A stretch of DNA of 64,000 nucleotides, from assembly GCF_012940005.1 (NCBI RefSeq), contig NZ_SPMX01000006.1, positions 186,001-250,000 on the forward strand, read 5' to 3'. Origin of the DNA: Candidatus Accumulibacter contiguus. GTDB lineage: Bacteria; Pseudomonadota; Gammaproteobacteria; Burkholderiales; Rhodocyclaceae. The translations under genes and the position numbers were made by a program. The notes beneath the pieces were generated by a model. The model was not told the origin of the DNA and ran no database searches. It was given only the letters and a program-made list of their open reading frames with translations. Of this stretch, positions 32,178 through 43,154 are shown piece after piece (positions within the stretch are counted from its first letter, which is position 1; every line of letters starts with the position of its first letter).

Positions 32178-35100
32178 GGGTGTGCGGCTGAAAAAGCCTG
32201 TCGATGAGCCGCTTGCTGCCTGCTTGCCAGCTCGGCGAACTGCGCTGCCGGCACCGGTCGACTGCAGAGAAAGCCTTGATAGGCGTGGCAACCCTGCGCC
32301 AGCAGAAAATCCCGCTGCGCCGCGGTTTCCACGCCTTCGGCGAGAACCCGGAGGTTGAGGCCGCGCGCCATGCCGATGATGGCGCTGGCAATCTGCATGT
32401 CGTCCGGGTCGTCGGGAATGTCGCGGACGAAGCTCCTGTCGATTTTCAGTTCGTCGATCGGGAAACGTTTCAGGTAGGCCAGCGACGAGTAGCCGGTACC
32501 GAAATCATCGATCGACAGGCCCAGTCCCAGCGACTTCAGGGCATGCATCATCGCCAGCGCCTGCTCCCCCTGTTCCATGATCATGCTTTCGGTCAGCTCC
32601 AGCGTCAGTTGCGCGGCCGGCAAACCGCTTTCCTGGAGGATCATCGCCACACGCGCTGGCAGTTCCGTCTGCTTCATCTGGCGAACCGACAGGTTGACCG
32701 CCATCACCAGCGCGGGCAGGCCGGCGTCGCACCAGGCGCGGGCCTGGCGGCAGGCCTGCCGCAGCACCCATTCACCGAGCGGCACGATGAGGCCGGTCTC
32801 CTCCGCCAGCGGAATGAAGCTGGCCGGTGAAACCAGGCCCTGTTCGGGGTCCCGCCAGCGTACCAGCGCTTCGCAGCCGATCAGGGCGCTGCTGGCAAGA
32901 TCGATCTGGGGCTGGAAATGCAACTCGAATTGGCCCTGGTTCAGCGCCCGGCGCAGGCGGACCTCCATGGCGAGTCGCTGATTGGCCACCAGGGTCAGCG
33001 CCGGTGTGTAGAAGCTGTAGGCACTGCGGCCGGATTCCTTGGCCTGATACAAGGCCGTGTCGGCGTGCTGGATCAGCTCCGTCACCGAGGTGGCGTCATC
33101 CGGGAACAGGCTGATCCCGATGCTCGATCCGACGAACACCTCCTGGCCCACGGACAGTTTGAAAGGCTCGGCGAGCAGTTCGATCACCGATTGTGCCACG
33201 CCCGCGGCATGTTCCGGGAGGAGCACCTGTTCCAGCACCAGCAGAAACTCGTCGCCACCCAGACGCGCCAGCGTGTCTTCGTCGCGCAGGCGCATACACA
33301 GTCGTTGCGCCAGGGCGGCAAGCAATTCGTCACCGACGGGATGACCCAGACTGTCGTTGACCGTCTTGAAGCGGTCGAGATCGATATACAGGGCGGCGAC
33401 ACGGTAGCCGTGCCGCGCGGCGCGTTCGATCGCATGCTGCAGGCGCGATTGCGCGAGCAGGCGGTTGGGCAGATCAGTGAGCGGATCGTAATGGGCCAGA
33501 TGCTCGAGGCGATCCTGCGATTTCTTGATCTGGCTGATGTCGGTGAACACGCCGACATAGTTGGCGGCTTCTCCCTGGGCATCGCGAACGCTGCTGATGG
33601 TCAGCCATTGCGGGTAGATTTCGCCATTCTTGCGCCGGTTCCAGAGTTCGCCCTGCCAGTGGCCGGTCTGGCGCAGACTCGCCCACAGCGATTGATAGAA
33701 GGCGCGCTCGTGGTGGCCGGACTTCATTAGCGAGGGATTGCGGTCCAGCACCTCGGCCTCGGCGTAACCGGTGATCTCACTGAAGGCACGATTGACGGCA
33801 ACGATGCGTGGGGTCAGGTCGGTGATCAACACGCCGTCACGGGTGTTTTCGAAAACTGCTGCGGATTGCCGCAAGGAATTGCTGGCACGCACCTTTTGCA
33901 CTGCCAGGCTGGTGATGCGGGCGAACTCCTCGATCAGCCCGAGTTCGGCGGAAGACGGTTCGCGCGGTGCGGCATAATAGATGCCGAAGGTTCCCAGCAC
34001 GCGTCCGGTTTCATCCTTGAAGGGCAGCGACCAGCAGGCGTGCACGCCGGCACGCCGGGTCAACTCCAGATATGCCGCCCAATACGGGTGGCGGTCGATG
34101 TCGGCGACGATCACTGGCTCGCCCAGGCAGGCCGCCGTGCCGCAGGAGCCATTCCCCTCGGCGGCTTCCAGTCCGTCCACCGCCGCATTGAAGAAGGCCG
34201 GCAGGCTTGGCGCCGCAGCGTTGTACAGGCGGCCGTCGCGCGCATCGAGCAACAGGATCGAGACGCGCATCGCCGCTGCAATCGCTTCCAGGCGGCGAGC
34301 AATGTCGTGCAGGATGTCCGGCAACGGCCGATTGGCCAGGATCTGGTCGAGCACCGCGTTGCGTGCCAGTTGCACCGCCTCAGCCAGCTTCTGCTCGCTG
34401 ACATCGAGCCAGGCGCCGACGACTTCCTGCGGGCGGCCCTGGGTGTCGCGCAGCAGGCGTAGTTCGTCGCGCAGCCAGATCACCTCGCCGGCGCCGTTGA
34501 AGAACCGGTAGTCATGGACATGGTGGTCTCGGGCAGACAACAGCGCGTGCCCGGCCAGCGCCGCCAGGCGATCATCGGGATAGAGATGGGAGTACCACCA
34601 CTGCGGAGCCAGGGCCTCTGCCGGCGGGTACCCCAACAGGCGAGTGATGTTGTCGCTGACCCATACCAGTCGCTGCGTCCCGGCCTCGACCCGCAGACTG
34701 TAGAGGATCGTCGGGCTGGTCTCGAGCAGGTGCGAGAGACGCTGACTGGTGTCGTGCAGGCGCGCGCTTTCGCGCGCCAGCGCCGCCTGGCGCTCGACCC
34801 TTTCAATGGTGGCGACGAGTTCGTGCAGATAGCCCGCGTGCTTGGCCAGGCAATCGTCCGCCCCAAGATGCAGGGCGCTGGCGGCAACATCCTCGCTGCC
34901 CTGGCCGGTGACCAGGACAATCGGGATGGACAGGCCGCGTTCTGCGCGCAGCACATTGGTCAGTTCGAGACCGTCCATGCCGGGCAAGCGGTAGTCGATC
35001 AGCAGCACGTCCCACTCGGCCGCCTCGGCGGCGCTGCACGGCAGTTGCGACAGCGCTTCCTCGGCGTTGCCCAGCGCGCTCAGCTGGATATGGGGTGCGT

Positions 35101-35566
35101 GCTGGACGAGATGACGGCGCAGCAGGTCCACGTCGAAGCGGGCGTGTTCGACGTAGAGCACGCGCAGCCGGTGACTGCGGCGCCTGACGCCGTCGCGGAA
35201 GCGGGTCAGTGCGGTCGCCAGGGTGCGCGGCAGACGCTTCCGGTAGTCGTCGCGCTTGACCAGATAATCGTCGGCCCCGGCCTTGAGTGCGCGCACGGCC
35301 GCCTGCGGGTCGCCCGAGCCGGTGAGGATGACCACGGCCAGCGGCAGCTCGCGTTCGCGAACCCAGGACAGCGCCTCCAGGCCAGAGCCATCGGGCAGCG
35401 AAAGATCGGCGAGCAGCAGGTCGAACGGCGCGCCACTGGTCAGCCTGGCAACCCCCTCGCTGAGCGTCGGCGCCACCTCGATCTCGAATTCCGGCGCCGA
35501 TCTGGCGAGCGCACGCCGGACCAGGTCGACGTCGCTGGCGCAGTCCTCGATGTAGAGCACCCGCAT
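32174..35566 (-). CDS. REC-REC-PAS-GAF-PAS-GGDEF-EAL signalling protein
   Basis: This 1130-residue cyclic-di-GMP enzyme has, in order, two receiver domains ([18 protein letters not shown] near residue 55; then [12 protein letters not shown] near 190), a PAS domain (about 285-400), a GAF domain (about 420-560) and a second PAS domain (about 575-690). A GGDEF domain with intact RLGGDEF and a possible RxxD inhibitory site (RDED) follows, then an EAL domain ([34 protein letters not shown]). Both cyclase and phosphodiesterase motifs look active. ATG 35566 is preceded by GAGGT. It is downstream of a binding protein, a kinase and a response regulator on the same strand. Confidence 0.93.
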   Translation of the reverse strand: MRVLYIEDCASDVDLVRRALARSAPEFEIEVAPTLSEGVARLTSGAPFDLLLADLSLPDGSGLEALSWVRERELPLAVVILTGSGDPQAAVRALKAGADDYLVKRDDYRKRLPRTLATALTRFRDGVRRRSHRLRVLYVEHARFDVDLLRRHLVQHAPHIQLSALGNAEEALSQLPCSAAEAAEWDVLLIDYRLPGMDGLELTNVLRAERGLSIPIVLVTGQGSEDVAASALHLGADDCLAKHAGYLHELVATIERVERQAALARESARLHDTSQRLSHLLETSPTILYSLRVEAGTQRLVWVSDNITRLLGYPPAEALAPQWWYSHLYPDDRLAALAGHALLSARDHHVHDYRFFNGAGEVIWLRDELRLLRDTQGRPQEVVGAWLDVSEQKLAEAVQLARNAVLDQILANRPLPDILHDIARRLEAIAAAMRVSILLLDARDGRLYNAAAPSLPAFFNAAVDGLEAAEGNGSCGTAACLGEPVIVADIDRHPYWAAYLELTRRAGVHACWSLPFKDETGRVLGTFGIYYAAPREPSSAELGLIEEFARITSLAVQKVRASNSLRQSAAVFENTRDGVLITDLTPRIVAVNRAFSEITGYAEAEVLDRNPSLMKSGHHERAFYQSLWASLRQTGHWQGELWNRRKNGEIYPQWLTISSVRDAQGEAANYVGVFTDISQIKKSQDRLEHLAHYDPLTDLPNRLLAQSRLQHAIERAARHGYRVAALYIDLDRFKTVNDSLGHPVGDELLAALAQRLCMRLRDEDTLARLGGDEFLLVLEQVLLPEHAAGVAQSVIELLAEPFKLSVGQEVFVGSSIGISLFPDDATSVTELIQHADTALYQAKESGRSAYSFYTPALTLVANQRLAMEVRLRRALNQGQFELHFQPQIDLASSALIGCEALVRWRDPEQGLVSPASFIPLAEETGLIVPLGEWVLRQACRQARAWCDAGLPALVMAVNLSVRQMKQTELPARVAMILQESGLPAAQLTLELTESMIMEQGEQALAMMHALKSLGLGLSIDDFGTGYSSLAYLKRFPIDELKIDRSFVRDIPDDPDDMQIASAIIGMARGLNLRVLAEGVETAAQRDFLLAQGCHAYQGFLCSRPVPAAQFAELASRQQAAHRQAFSAAHP

Positions 35567-35571
35567 CGCAC

Positions 35572-36006
35572 TTACCTCGGCAGTTCGTTGGTCACGCACC
35601 AGTACAGCTCGATCTGCTGGGCCACGTGCATGAACTTCTCGAAATCGACCGGTTTGACGATGTAGGAATTGGCACCAAGGTCATACGCACCATTGATGTC
35701 GCGGTCTTCTTTCGAAGTGGTCAGGATGACCACCGGGATGCGCTGCAGGCCAGGATGGATTTTCAGCTCGCGCAATACCGTAAGGCCATCGACACGCGGC
35801 AGCTTGAGGTCGAGCAGGATCACCGCCGGCTTCAACTCGCCGGCTTCCCAGCGCGGAATCCAGGCCAGTGCCTCCTCGCCGTCCCGCGCCACCAGCACGG
35901 GATTGACGAGTTTGCGGCGGGAAAAGGCACGCATGCTGAGGTCTACATCGACCGGACTGTCTTCGACGAGCAGGATCGGTGGGTGGCATGCGAAGGAGCT
36001 CATCAT
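35572..36006 (-). CDS. CheY-like single-domain response regulator (Rcp1 type)
   Basis: This 144-residue receiver has the acidic pair LLVEDSP, phosphoacceptor in [20 protein letters not shown] and Lys in SYIVKPVDF. The insert after the first strand and the ending ([12 protein letters not shown]) resemble Rcp1-type regulators that serve phytochrome-like kinases. ATG 36006 and ATG 36003 are both possible, with GAGG upstream. It lies between the kinase at 36059 and the GGDEF-EAL protein, so it probably relays phosphate from that kinase. Confidence 0.9.
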   Translation of the reverse strand: MMSSFACHPPILLVEDSPVDVDLSMRAFSRRKLVNPVLVARDGEEALAWIPRWEAGELKPAVILLDLKLPRVDGLTVLRELKIHPGLQRIPVVILTTSKEDRDINGAYDLGANSYIVKPVDFEKFMHVAQQIELYWCVTNELPR

Positions 36007-36058
36007 TTGCGCCTCGCAGAGCTGCGCAGTGGCCGCTCAAGGATCATGTCATTCTCCT

Positions 36059-37828
36059 TCACTTGGGCAATTGCACGTAGAAGCTTGCCCCCTGCCCCGG
36101 CACGCTTTCCGCCCAGACCCGGCCACCCATGCGTTGCATGGCTTTCTTGACCAGCGCCAGGCCGATGCCCGTACCGGGATAGTCTTCCAGTCGGTGCAGA
36201 CGCTGGAAGATCTCGAATATTCGCTCATGGTACTTCATATCGAAGCCGATACCGCTGTCGCTGATCCACAGCGTCACCGTCTTTTCATCCTGGCGCGCGC
36301 CGATCTCGATGCGCGGCGCCGACCCTTCGAGACTGAACTTGAGTGCATTCTCGATCAGGTTGCGCAACACCAGTTGCAGCCCCTCAACGTCAGCGCAAAC
36401 GGCCAGGGGAGGAACCGCCTGGACGACGGCGACGGCACGCGCGGTGATCTCCTCGCGGCGTTCAGCCAGCACGCCAGCCACCAGGCTCGGCAGATCCACG
36501 TGCGTTCTCTCCAGCTTGCACCGCTCCATGCGCGAGTAGGTCAGCAGATCGTCGATCAGCTCGTGCATGCGCGCAATCCCGTTGCAGATATTGGCGATGA
36601 ACAGGCGCCCCTCGTCGTTCAGGCGGTCGCCGTAATCTTCCGCGAGCAGCCGGCTGTAACCCTCGATACCGCGCAGCGGTGCCTTCAGGTCGTGCGACGT
36701 GGAATAGACAAAACTCTCCAGCGACTGGTTGAGCGCAGCGAGTTCGGCAGTACGTTCAGCGACGCGCATTTCCAGCGTCGCGTTGAGTTCGCGCAAGGCT
36801 TCTTCGGCCGCCTTGAGGCGGAGCACCTGACGCTCGATCTCCCGCTCCGCGAGCTTCTGTTCGGTGATGTCGCGGGAGATGCCGAAAATGCCGATCACCC
36901 GCCCTTCGCCATCCCGCAGAGGCCCCTTGGTTGCGAGGAAAACCCTGGCGCCAACCGCGGTGTCGAGCGCCTCTTCCTGGGTCAGAATCCTTTCCTGCCG
37001 CATCACCTGCCGACCGACCTGCATGAGCATTTCCGCCTGTTCGGCCGGGAATAGATCACGGTCGTCGCGACCCAGCATCGTCTCGGCAGACTTGCCGACG
37101 AAACGACTGGCGGCCCGGTTGAACAGCAGATAACGGCCCTCGTTGTCCTTGGCGAAGATGGCGTCTTCGGTGGATTCGGCGATGGCGGCCAGCAACTCCA
37201 GGGCTTTTTGCCGTTCTTTCAGAGAGCGGCGTTCATCGCCGGTGATCTTGAGGATGATCCCGACGATCAGACACAGAGACAGGACCGATCCCAGCAGGCT
37301 GAACGTATAGGTCTGTTCGTTGTGGGCGTTCAGGGTTTCGATGTAGCGCCGTGCGGCATGATCGACCCGATCTGTCCGCCGCTCGAGATCGGCAAAGGCG
37401 ATGCGCAGCGCCACCAGGCCACGCTGATCGGTCGCAGGGGCCTGCCGCCAGGCCGCCAGGCGGGCACGAAAGGCCTCGGCGCTACGCCGGAAGGCCTCGG
37501 CTTCGACGCCATCCAGGACGCCAAGCTGATCCAGCGATCGTTCGAACGAGAGCACGGACTGTTGCAACAAAGCCAGCCCGGTGTGCTGGCTGAAGGAAGA
37601 ACCGGACGTTCCGGCGAGACTGATCTGCAGGAAACCTTTCGCCAGCTCGACCTGGGCTTGCCGGAGTTCCTGAACGTGCCGGGTCGCCTGCTGCAGGGCC
37701 CGGCGTTGCTCATAGTGCAGCCAGCTCAACAAGGCGATGATGCACAGCCCCAGCAGAATGGCGGCGACGATCCGGCCACCCGAGCGGCGAGGGCCATCTT
37801 GCATGGGCAGGCACATGGCGTCGTTCAT
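36059..37828 (-). CDS. PAS-containing sensor histidine kinase
   Basis: This 589-residue kinase has a TM helix near residues 20-40, an extracytoplasmic helical region of about 130 residues and a second TM helix near 175-195. A PAS domain follows (IAESTEDAIFAKDNEGRYLL to FGISRDITEQK), then a coiled coil. The catalytic core is phytochrome-type (SHDLKAPLRGIEGYS, NLIENALKF, DSGIGFD, GTGIGLALVKKA). ATG 37828 overlaps the preceding stop (ATGA), so translation is coupled to the binding-protein gene. The pairing suggests that the binding protein delivers the signal sensed by this kinase. Confidence 0.92.
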   Translation of the reverse strand: MNDAMCLPMQDGPRRSGGRIVAAILLGLCIIALLSWLHYEQRRALQQATRHVQELRQAQVELAKGFLQISLAGTSGSSFSQHTGLALLQQSVLSFERSLDQLGVLDGVEAEAFRRSAEAFRARLAAWRQAPATDQRGLVALRIAFADLERRTDRVDHAARRYIETLNAHNEQTYTFSLLGSVLSLCLIVGIILKITGDERRSLKERQKALELLAAIAESTEDAIFAKDNEGRYLLFNRAASRFVGKSAETMLGRDDRDLFPAEQAEMLMQVGRQVMRQERILTQEEALDTAVGARVFLATKGPLRDGEGRVIGIFGISRDITEQKLAEREIERQVLRLKAAEEALRELNATLEMRVAERTAELAALNQSLESFVYSTSHDLKAPLRGIEGYSRLLAEDYGDRLNDEGRLFIANICNGIARMHELIDDLLTYSRMERCKLERTHVDLPSLVAGVLAERREEITARAVAVVQAVPPLAVCADVEGLQLVLRNLIENALKFSLEGSAPRIEIGARQDEKTVTLWISDSGIGFDMKYHERIFEIFQRLHRLEDYPGTGIGLALVKKAMQRMGGRVWAESVPGQGASFYVQLPK

Positions 37829-38685
37829 TTGGGCGTCGCTCCCTGCGGCACCCGCTCGCGCTTCGGCTCCGGAGCCAGGCCCAGACGGGCCAGCAGGGCG
37901 GTGTGCTCGGGACTGTGCAAATAGGCCTGCAAGGCAACATTCCAGACTTCCCACAGGCCTTGGTCATCCGATCGGAACGCGAAAGCGGGACGCCCATAGG
38001 CTTCGGCTTCACCGGCCTGGAAACTGGTCTCGACGCTTTCGGTCTGTCCCAGCTCCGCCTGGTGTGCCATCCAGCGCACGGTGGGTTCGGACAGCAGCAA
38101 GGCATCGGCCAGTCCGGTCTCGATCGCCTGGCGGCCGGTTGGTGCATCCGGAACCACCACCAGGCGTTCGTCCGGTGCTCCCAGTTGCCGAAGAATCCGC
38201 TCTTCCACCGCGCCGGCCAGCACGGCAATGAAGACGTCGTCGCGTGCGGCCGCCTCGCGGTAGGACGAAATCCGCTTGGGATTGCCGCGGGCCACCAGCA
38301 AACCGGGATGAACCTGCAGGGTAGGTACCGAGAAGCGCACCCGTTCCTCGCGCTCTGGGGTGATGAACATGCCCGCCGCGATGACGTCGATCTGACCGGC
38401 CTCGAGTGCGTCGATCAGCTTGCCGAACTCCACTTGCCGCCATTCGATGTGCTTGATTCCCAGTTGTGCGGCGACATGGCGAACGATTTCCGGTGCTTCG
38501 CCGGTGACCTCACCGTCGGCCGTTAGAAAGGCGTAAGGTGGTTCCACCGCATAGCCGATGCGCAGGCCAGCGTCGGTGCGCGCGCGCGCCAGCGTATCGT
38601 CGTGCCAGGATAGCCACCAGAGGCCGGCAAACAGGGCAAGCAGGGCCAGGAACAAGCCGGCCAGGCGGGAACGTGTCAGCTGCAT
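37825..38685 (-). CDS. Family 3 periplasmic solute-binding protein, sensor-type
   Basis: This 286-residue protein has an N-terminal signal or anchor (LAGLFLALLALFAGLWWL) and the amino-acid-binding family 3 pattern: LRIGYAVEPPYAFLTADGEV near residue 40, GEAPEIVRHVAAQLGI, FGKLIDALEAGQIDVIAAGM and ITPEREERVRFS. No permease or ATPase accompanies it. The next gene is a histidine kinase whose start overlaps its stop, so it more likely serves as a soluble sensor for a small amino-acid-like ligand than as a transporter part. It is the first gene of the operon that ends with mobA. Confidence 0.85.
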   Translation of the reverse strand: MQLTRSRLAGLFLALLALFAGLWWLSWHDDTLARARTDAGLRIGYAVEPPYAFLTADGEVTGEAPEIVRHVAAQLGIKHIEWRQVEFGKLIDALEAGQIDVIAAGMFITPEREERVRFSVPTLQVHPGLLVARGNPKRISSYREAAARDDVFIAVLAGAVEERILRQLGAPDERLVVVPDAPTGRQAIETGLADALLLSEPTVRWMAHQAELGQTESVETSFQAGEAEAYGRPAFAFRSDDQGLWEVWNVALQAYLHSPEHTALLARLGLAPEPKRERVPQGATPK

Positions 38686-38897
38686 GCCTGCGCCTCCTCC
38701 CTATCAAGGCTCTCGGTGAAGTCGACATTGTAGTGCGGCTACTGCCAGAGTGACGGGGAGCATCCGTTGAGTTCCCGCTGGCACGCTGCGGTAGATCGCG
38801 TTATTCTTCGTTGCATGCCACACACACCCTACCCGCACGATCCTGTCCGCACTGGCCTGACCGGTCCGGGGTTTCTGCTGACGCAGTCCAGGCGCGG

Positions 38898-39668
38898 ATG
38901 AAGGCAGTGATTCTTGCTGGCGGTGCGGGCACCCGGCTGGCGGAAGAAACCATCGTCCGGCCAAAACCGATGGTTGAAATCGGCGGCAAGCCCATCCTCT
39001 GGCACATCATGAAAATCTATGCCAGTCACGGGATCAACGACTTCGTGATCTGCCTGGGCTACCGCGGCTATGTCATCAAGGAGTATTTCGCGAATTACTT
39101 TCTGCACATGTCGGATGTCACCTTCGACATGGCGACCAACCGGATGGAAGTCCACCAGCGACACGCCGAGCCCTGGCGGGTCACGCTGATCGACACCGGC
39201 GATGCCACGCAGACGGGTGGGCGCCTGCGACGCGTGCGCGCGCATGTCGAAAACGAGGAACTCTTCTGCTTCACCTACGGCGATGGCGTGGGCAACATCA
39301 ACATCAGCGGAGCGATCGACTTCCATCGCCGGCAGGGAGTCCGCGCGACCGTCACTGCAGTGACCCCGCCCGGTCGTTTTGGCGCACTCGAGATTGCTGG
39401 CGATCGCGTTCTTGCCTTCCGGGAAAAACCGGCGGGGGATGGCGGAGAGATCAACGGCGGATTCTTCGTTCTCCACCCCAGCGTTCTCGAACTGATCGAT
39501 GGAGATTCGTGCCTGTGGGAAGCCGGGCCGGTCGAACGTCTGTCGCAGACCGGCCAGCTCGCCGTGTGGCGACATGATGGCTTCTGGCAGGGAATGGATA
39601 CGCTGCGGGACAGGAATCATCTCGAAGAACTCTGGGCCTCGGGGACTGCTCCATGGAAGAACTGGTGA
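38898..39668 (+). CDS. rfbF: Glucose-1-phosphate cytidylyltransferase
   Basis: This 256-residue enzyme makes CDP-glucose from CTP and glucose-1-phosphate, the first step to CDP-3,6-dideoxyhexoses. The nucleotidyltransferase start MKAVILAGGAGTRLAEET and RPKPMVEIGGKPILWHIM are diagnostic, and CFTYGDGVGNINI and INGGFFVLHPSVL match RfbF/DdhA. ATG 38898 begins the conserved fold. It overlaps rfbG by 16 bases and opens the glycan gene cluster. The 212-base gap before it separates it from the divergent signalling operon and should hold its promoter, which I could not pin down. Confidence 0.95.
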   Translation: MKAVILAGGAGTRLAEETIVRPKPMVEIGGKPILWHIMKIYASHGINDFVICLGYRGYVIKEYFANYFLHMSDVTFDMATNRMEVHQRHAEPWRVTLIDTGDATQTGGRLRRVRAHVENEELFCFTYGDGVGNINISGAIDFHRRQGVRATVTAVTPPGRFGALEIAGDRVLAFREKPAGDGGEINGGFFVLHPSVLELIDGDSCLWEAGPVERLSQTGQLAVWRHDGFWQGMDTLRDRNHLEELWASGTAPWKNW

Positions 39669-40771
39669 TCCAGCCTGCCTTCTGGAAAGACCGGCGCGTC
39701 CTGCTTACCGGCCATACCGGTTTCAAGGGGAGCTGGCTTGCCATGTGGCTGCAATCCATGGGTGCCAGAGTGGTCGGTTATGCGCTGCCACCGGGTACGC
39801 AACCCAACCTGTTCGAAATCGCTGGCTTCGCCAGGCAGATGGTGTCCATTTTCGCCGACATCCGGGATTCTGAACGGCTGCGCCGGGCCTTCACCGACCA
39901 CCCGCCGCAAGTCGTCTTCCATCTCGCAGCACAAGCCTGGGTCCTCCCCTCCTATGCTGACCCGGCCGAAACCTATTCCAGCAATGTCATGGGCACGGTC
40001 CATCTGCTCGAAGCCGTTCGCCAGACGCCCGGAGTACAGGCGGTCGTCGTCGTCAGCAGCGACAAGTGTTACGAAAACCGTGAAGGCGAGGCCCATCGCG
40101 AAAGCGACCCGCTCGGCGGATGCGATCCGTACAGCAGCAGCAAGGGCTGCGTCGAACTCGTCACCGCCGCGTATCGCGCTTCCTTTTTCAAGCCGGCCGA
40201 CCCTGCCGGACACGGTGCCGCCGTGGCGACGGCGCGCGCAGGCAATGCCATCGGCGGTGGCGACTGGTCGCCGGACCGATTGATCCCGGACGCCATCCGC
40301 GCCTTTGTGGACCAGCGTCCGTTACCAGTGCGTCATCCCCAGGCGATCCGCCCATGGCAGCATGTCCTTGAGCCACTGGCCGGATATCTGCTGCTGGCCG
40401 AGCAACTATGCAAAAAGGGAACGGCTTTCGCCGGAGCCTGGAACTTCGGTCCGCCCGACCAACACCGCGTCGAACAGGTCATCGACAAGCTGGCCGGCCT
40501 CTGGGGGGAGGAAGCGGCCTGGGTCAGCGATCAGGCCTCTCATCCACAGGAAGCACACTGCCTCCGGCTCGACGCCTCGAAAGCGATCTCGGCGCTGCGC
40601 TGGCAGCCGCGCTGGTCGCTCGATACGACCCTGCGGATGACCGTCGACTGGTACCGCGCACACTTGAGCGGCGCAGATATCGACACCATTTCCAGACGAC
40701 AAATCGACCGCTATTGCCGGGAATGTTGCCGGGAATATTCCCATGACTCAGGAAACCCGTTCGTGACATGA
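39653..40771 (+). CDS. rfbG: CDP-glucose 4,6-dehydratase
   Basis: This 372-residue short-chain dehydrogenase/epimerase-type enzyme converts CDP-glucose to CDP-4-keto-6-deoxyglucose. It shows the NAD-binding motif [14 protein letters not shown] near residue 16, [22 protein letters not shown] and the catalytic YSSSKGC, which replaces the usual YxxxK in a way typical of RfbG ([12 protein letters not shown]). It is of normal family length. It overlaps both neighbours (16 and 4 bases), so it is co-translated in the rfbFGH unit. Confidence 0.95.
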   Translation: MEELVIQPAFWKDRRVLLTGHTGFKGSWLAMWLQSMGARVVGYALPPGTQPNLFEIAGFARQMVSIFADIRDSERLRRAFTDHPPQVVFHLAAQAWVLPSYADPAETYSSNVMGTVHLLEAVRQTPGVQAVVVVSSDKCYENREGEAHRESDPLGGCDPYSSSKGCVELVTAAYRASFFKPADPAGHGAAVATARAGNAIGGGDWSPDRLIPDAIRAFVDQRPLPVRHPQAIRPWQHVLEPLAGYLLLAEQLCKKGTAFAGAWNFGPPDQHRVEQVIDKLAGLWGEEAAWVSDQASHPQEAHCLRLDASKAISALRWQPRWSLDTTLRMTVDWYRAHLSGADIDTISRRQIDRYCRECCREYSHDSGNPFVT

Positions 40772-42081
40772 GCACTGACGAATTACGACGACAGATCCTC
40801 GAACTCGTCGAGCGCCATGCCTGTGAGGCGCAGTCGGCGCCGGCCTTTCGCCCCGGCATCAGCGCGATCCCGGCCGCTGGCAAGGTGATTGGCGGCAGCG
40901 AGATCCGCCACATGGTCGATGCTGCACTGGATGGCTGGCTGACCAGCGGGCGCTTCAACGACGAATTCGAACAACGGCTCGGGCGTTTCCTGAACGTTGA
41001 ACACGTACTTACCACCAACTCGGGCTCCTCTGCCAACCTGCTGGCCTTCAGTGCGCTCACCGCGCCGAGCCTGGGTGACCGCGCCATCAAACCGGGCGAC
41101 GAAGTCATCACGGTCGCGGCAGGCTTTCCGACTACCATCAATCCGATCCTGCAGAATGGCTGTGTGCCGGTCTTTGTCGACGTCACGCTGCCGACCTACA
41201 ACATTGATGTCGGCCAGATCGAAAGCGCCATCTCCACCCGGACAAGAGCGATCATGCTCGCTCACACGCTGGGCAACCCCTTCAACCTGCGCGAGGTCTG
41301 CCGGATTGCCAAAAAGCATGGGCTCTGGCTGATCGAAGACTGCTGTGATGCGCTTGGATCAAGCCATGATGGCTACCTGGTGGGAACTTTTGGCGACATC
41401 GGGACGTTGAGCTTCTACCCCGCGCACCATATCACCATGGGCGAGGGCGGCGCAGTTTTTACGCGCAACCCGCAACTGAAGAAAATTCTCGAATCGCTGC
41501 GCGACTGGGGACGTGACTGCTATTGCGCCACCGGCTGCGACAACACCTGCGGCAAGCGCTTCGCCCAGCAGCACGGCGACCTGCCCTTCGGCTATGACCA
41601 CAAGTACACCTACTCGCAGCTCGGCTACAACCTCAAGATCACTGACATGCAAGCCGCATGCGCACTCGCGCAGATGGACCAGTTATCGCACTTCATCGCC
41701 GCGAGAAAAAGGAACTATGCGTACCTGATCCAGCGCCTTGGCGATTGCTCCGAGTTCTTGGTTCTACCCGAAGCGACGCCCGACAGCGACCCGTCCTGGT
41801 TCGGTTTTCCGCTGACGCTCAAGCCGAAAGCCAGGTGCACGCGGGTAGACCTGCTCGCCTATCTTGATCAATACCGCATCGGCACACGCTTGCTCTTCGC
41901 CGGCAACGTGACCCGGCAGCCGTATATGGCCGGACGCAGCTTCCGCGTCGCAGGAACCTTGACCGAGACTGACAGGGTCATGAACGATACCTTCTGGATT
42001 GGACTGTGGCCGGGGCTGACGGAAGAAATGCTTGAATTCGTCACCAAACGGATTGGCGAATTCATGGGGGTCGGGTTGTGA
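40768..42081 (+). CDS. rfbH: CDP-4-keto-6-deoxyglucose 3-dehydratase (E1)
   Basis: This 437-residue PMP-dependent enzyme removes the 3-hydroxyl to give the 3,6-dideoxy sugar. Its aminotransferase-like fold lacks the usual PLP Lys and has His in [13 protein letters not shown] (near residue 220), the hallmark of the E1 dehydratase. The Cys cluster [15 protein letters not shown] (near residue 251) would hold the [2Fe-2S] centre. A reductase (E3, RfbI/AscD) is needed but not seen in this window. ATG 40768 overlaps the rfbG stop. Confidence 0.95.
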   Translation: MSTDELRRQILELVERHACEAQSAPAFRPGISAIPAAGKVIGGSEIRHMVDAALDGWLTSGRFNDEFEQRLGRFLNVEHVLTTNSGSSANLLAFSALTAPSLGDRAIKPGDEVITVAAGFPTTINPILQNGCVPVFVDVTLPTYNIDVGQIESAISTRTRAIMLAHTLGNPFNLREVCRIAKKHGLWLIEDCCDALGSSHDGYLVGTFGDIGTLSFYPAHHITMGEGGAVFTRNPQLKKILESLRDWGRDCYCATGCDNTCGKRFAQQHGDLPFGYDHKYTYSQLGYNLKITDMQAACALAQMDQLSHFIAARKRNYAYLIQRLGDCSEFLVLPEATPDSDPSWFGFPLTLKPKARCTRVDLLAYLDQYRIGTRLLFAGNVTRQPYMAGRSFRVAGTLTETDRVMNDTFWIGLWPGLTEEMLEFVTKRIGEFMGVGL

Positions 42082-43154
42082 ATACTCCGGGGTGTTACAA
42101 TGGGCATCTGCTCGTTGCAGATCTCGACGCCATCCTCGATCGTGGTGAGTCCCTATTCCGGCGCATGGCTGGCGAACGGCTGTTCGTTACTGGCGGCACA
42201 GGATTTTTCGGCCGCTGGTTGCTGGAAGCACTGACTCACGCTGACGATCGCTTGCGGTTAGGGCTGCGCATTACCGTGCTGAGTCGTTCCCCTGAAGCCT
42301 TTGCCGCCCGAGCACCGGCACTGTCCCAATACGCGGCTCTCGACTGGTGGCGCGGCGATGTACGTGACTTCGCCCTGCCCCCTGGCGGCTACCCGCTGAT
42401 CATCCACGCCGCTACTGCGGCCAGCGAACAACTCAACCGCGCACGCCCGCTGAAAATGTTTGATACCATTGTCGCCGGCACCCGGCGAGTGCTCGAACTC
42501 GCCGACCAGGCAGGAACGTGCGCAATGCTGCTGACCAGTTCAGGCGCCGTTTATGGCCGCCAACCCTCGGAACTCACTCATGTCAGCGAGGACTATGGCG
42601 GCGCGCCCTGTCCACACAGCGCTGATTCGGCCTACGGCGAGGGCAAGCGCGCTGCGGAGTTTCTCGCCGCCGCCTCCAGCCTGCCGGTGAAGATTGCTCG
42701 CGGATTCGCCTTCGTCGGAGCATTCCAGCCGCTCGACGCGCATTTCGCCGCTGGTAATTTCATCGGTGATGCACTCTCTGCTGGCCCAATCGTAGTACGC
42801 GGCGACGGTACCGCGCTACGCAGCTATCTTTATGCCGGAGATCTGGTGATCTGGCTACTTAAGATTCTTCTCGATGCCCCTCCAGCGCGGCCATACAATG
42901 TTGGCTCCGATCAAGCGATCAGCATCGGCTCCCTTGCCGCCAGGGTTGCCGACATCGCCGGCGGGGTCCCTGTCAAACGGCGCTGCGAGCCTGACGGCAA
43001 TCCCCCGGCACGTTACGTTCCCGACATCCAGCGCGCCCGCAACGAACTCGGCCTCGACATGTGGACCGATCTCGACACGGCACTCGAAAGGACCTTTCGT
43101 TTCGCTCAGCAGACATGCGCCACCCGATCAAGGCACGTCAGTGTGCGACAATGA
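42078..43154 (+). CDS. NAD-dependent epimerase/reductase for a CDP-3,6-dideoxyhexose
   Basis: This 358-residue SDR enzyme has the Rossmann motif [18 protein letters not shown] (near residue 35), [13 protein letters not shown] with the catalytic Ser/Thr, and YGEGKRAAE with the Tyr and Lys. The start is a GTG overlapping the rfbH stop (GTGA). Position after rfbFGH suggests a 4-keto reductase or epimerase such as those for abequose, paratose or tyvelose, or the YerI-type reductase of yersiniose synthesis. The exact stereochemistry cannot be read from the sequence. Confidence 0.85.
   Translation: MNTPGCYNGHLLVADLDAILDRGESLFRRMAGERLFVTGGTGFFGRWLLEALTHADDRLRLGLRITVLSRSPEAFAARAPALSQYAALDWWRGDVRDFALPPGGYPLIIHAATAASEQLNRARPLKMFDTIVAGTRRVLELADQAGTCAMLLTSSGAVYGRQPSELTHVSEDYGGAPCPHSADSAYGEGKRAAEFLAAASSLPVKIARGFAFVGAFQPLDAHFAAGNFIGDALSAGPIVVRGDGTALRSYLYAGDLVIWLLKILLDAPPARPYNVGSDQAISIGSLAARVADIAGGVPVKRRCEPDGNPPARYVPDIQRARNELGLDMWTDLDTALERTFRFAQQTCATRSRHVSVRQ

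Noticed and set aside
34514-35665. Plus-strand 383-codon frame opposite the REC-REC-GGDEF-EAL gene
   Set aside because: It is an antisense shadow of well-conserved receiver and PAS domains with no recognisable product.
38760-38780. Sigma-54 promoter before rfbF (CTGGCACGCTGCGGTA)
   Set aside because: TGGCAC is present but the -12 GC is absent at the required ten-base distance from GG.
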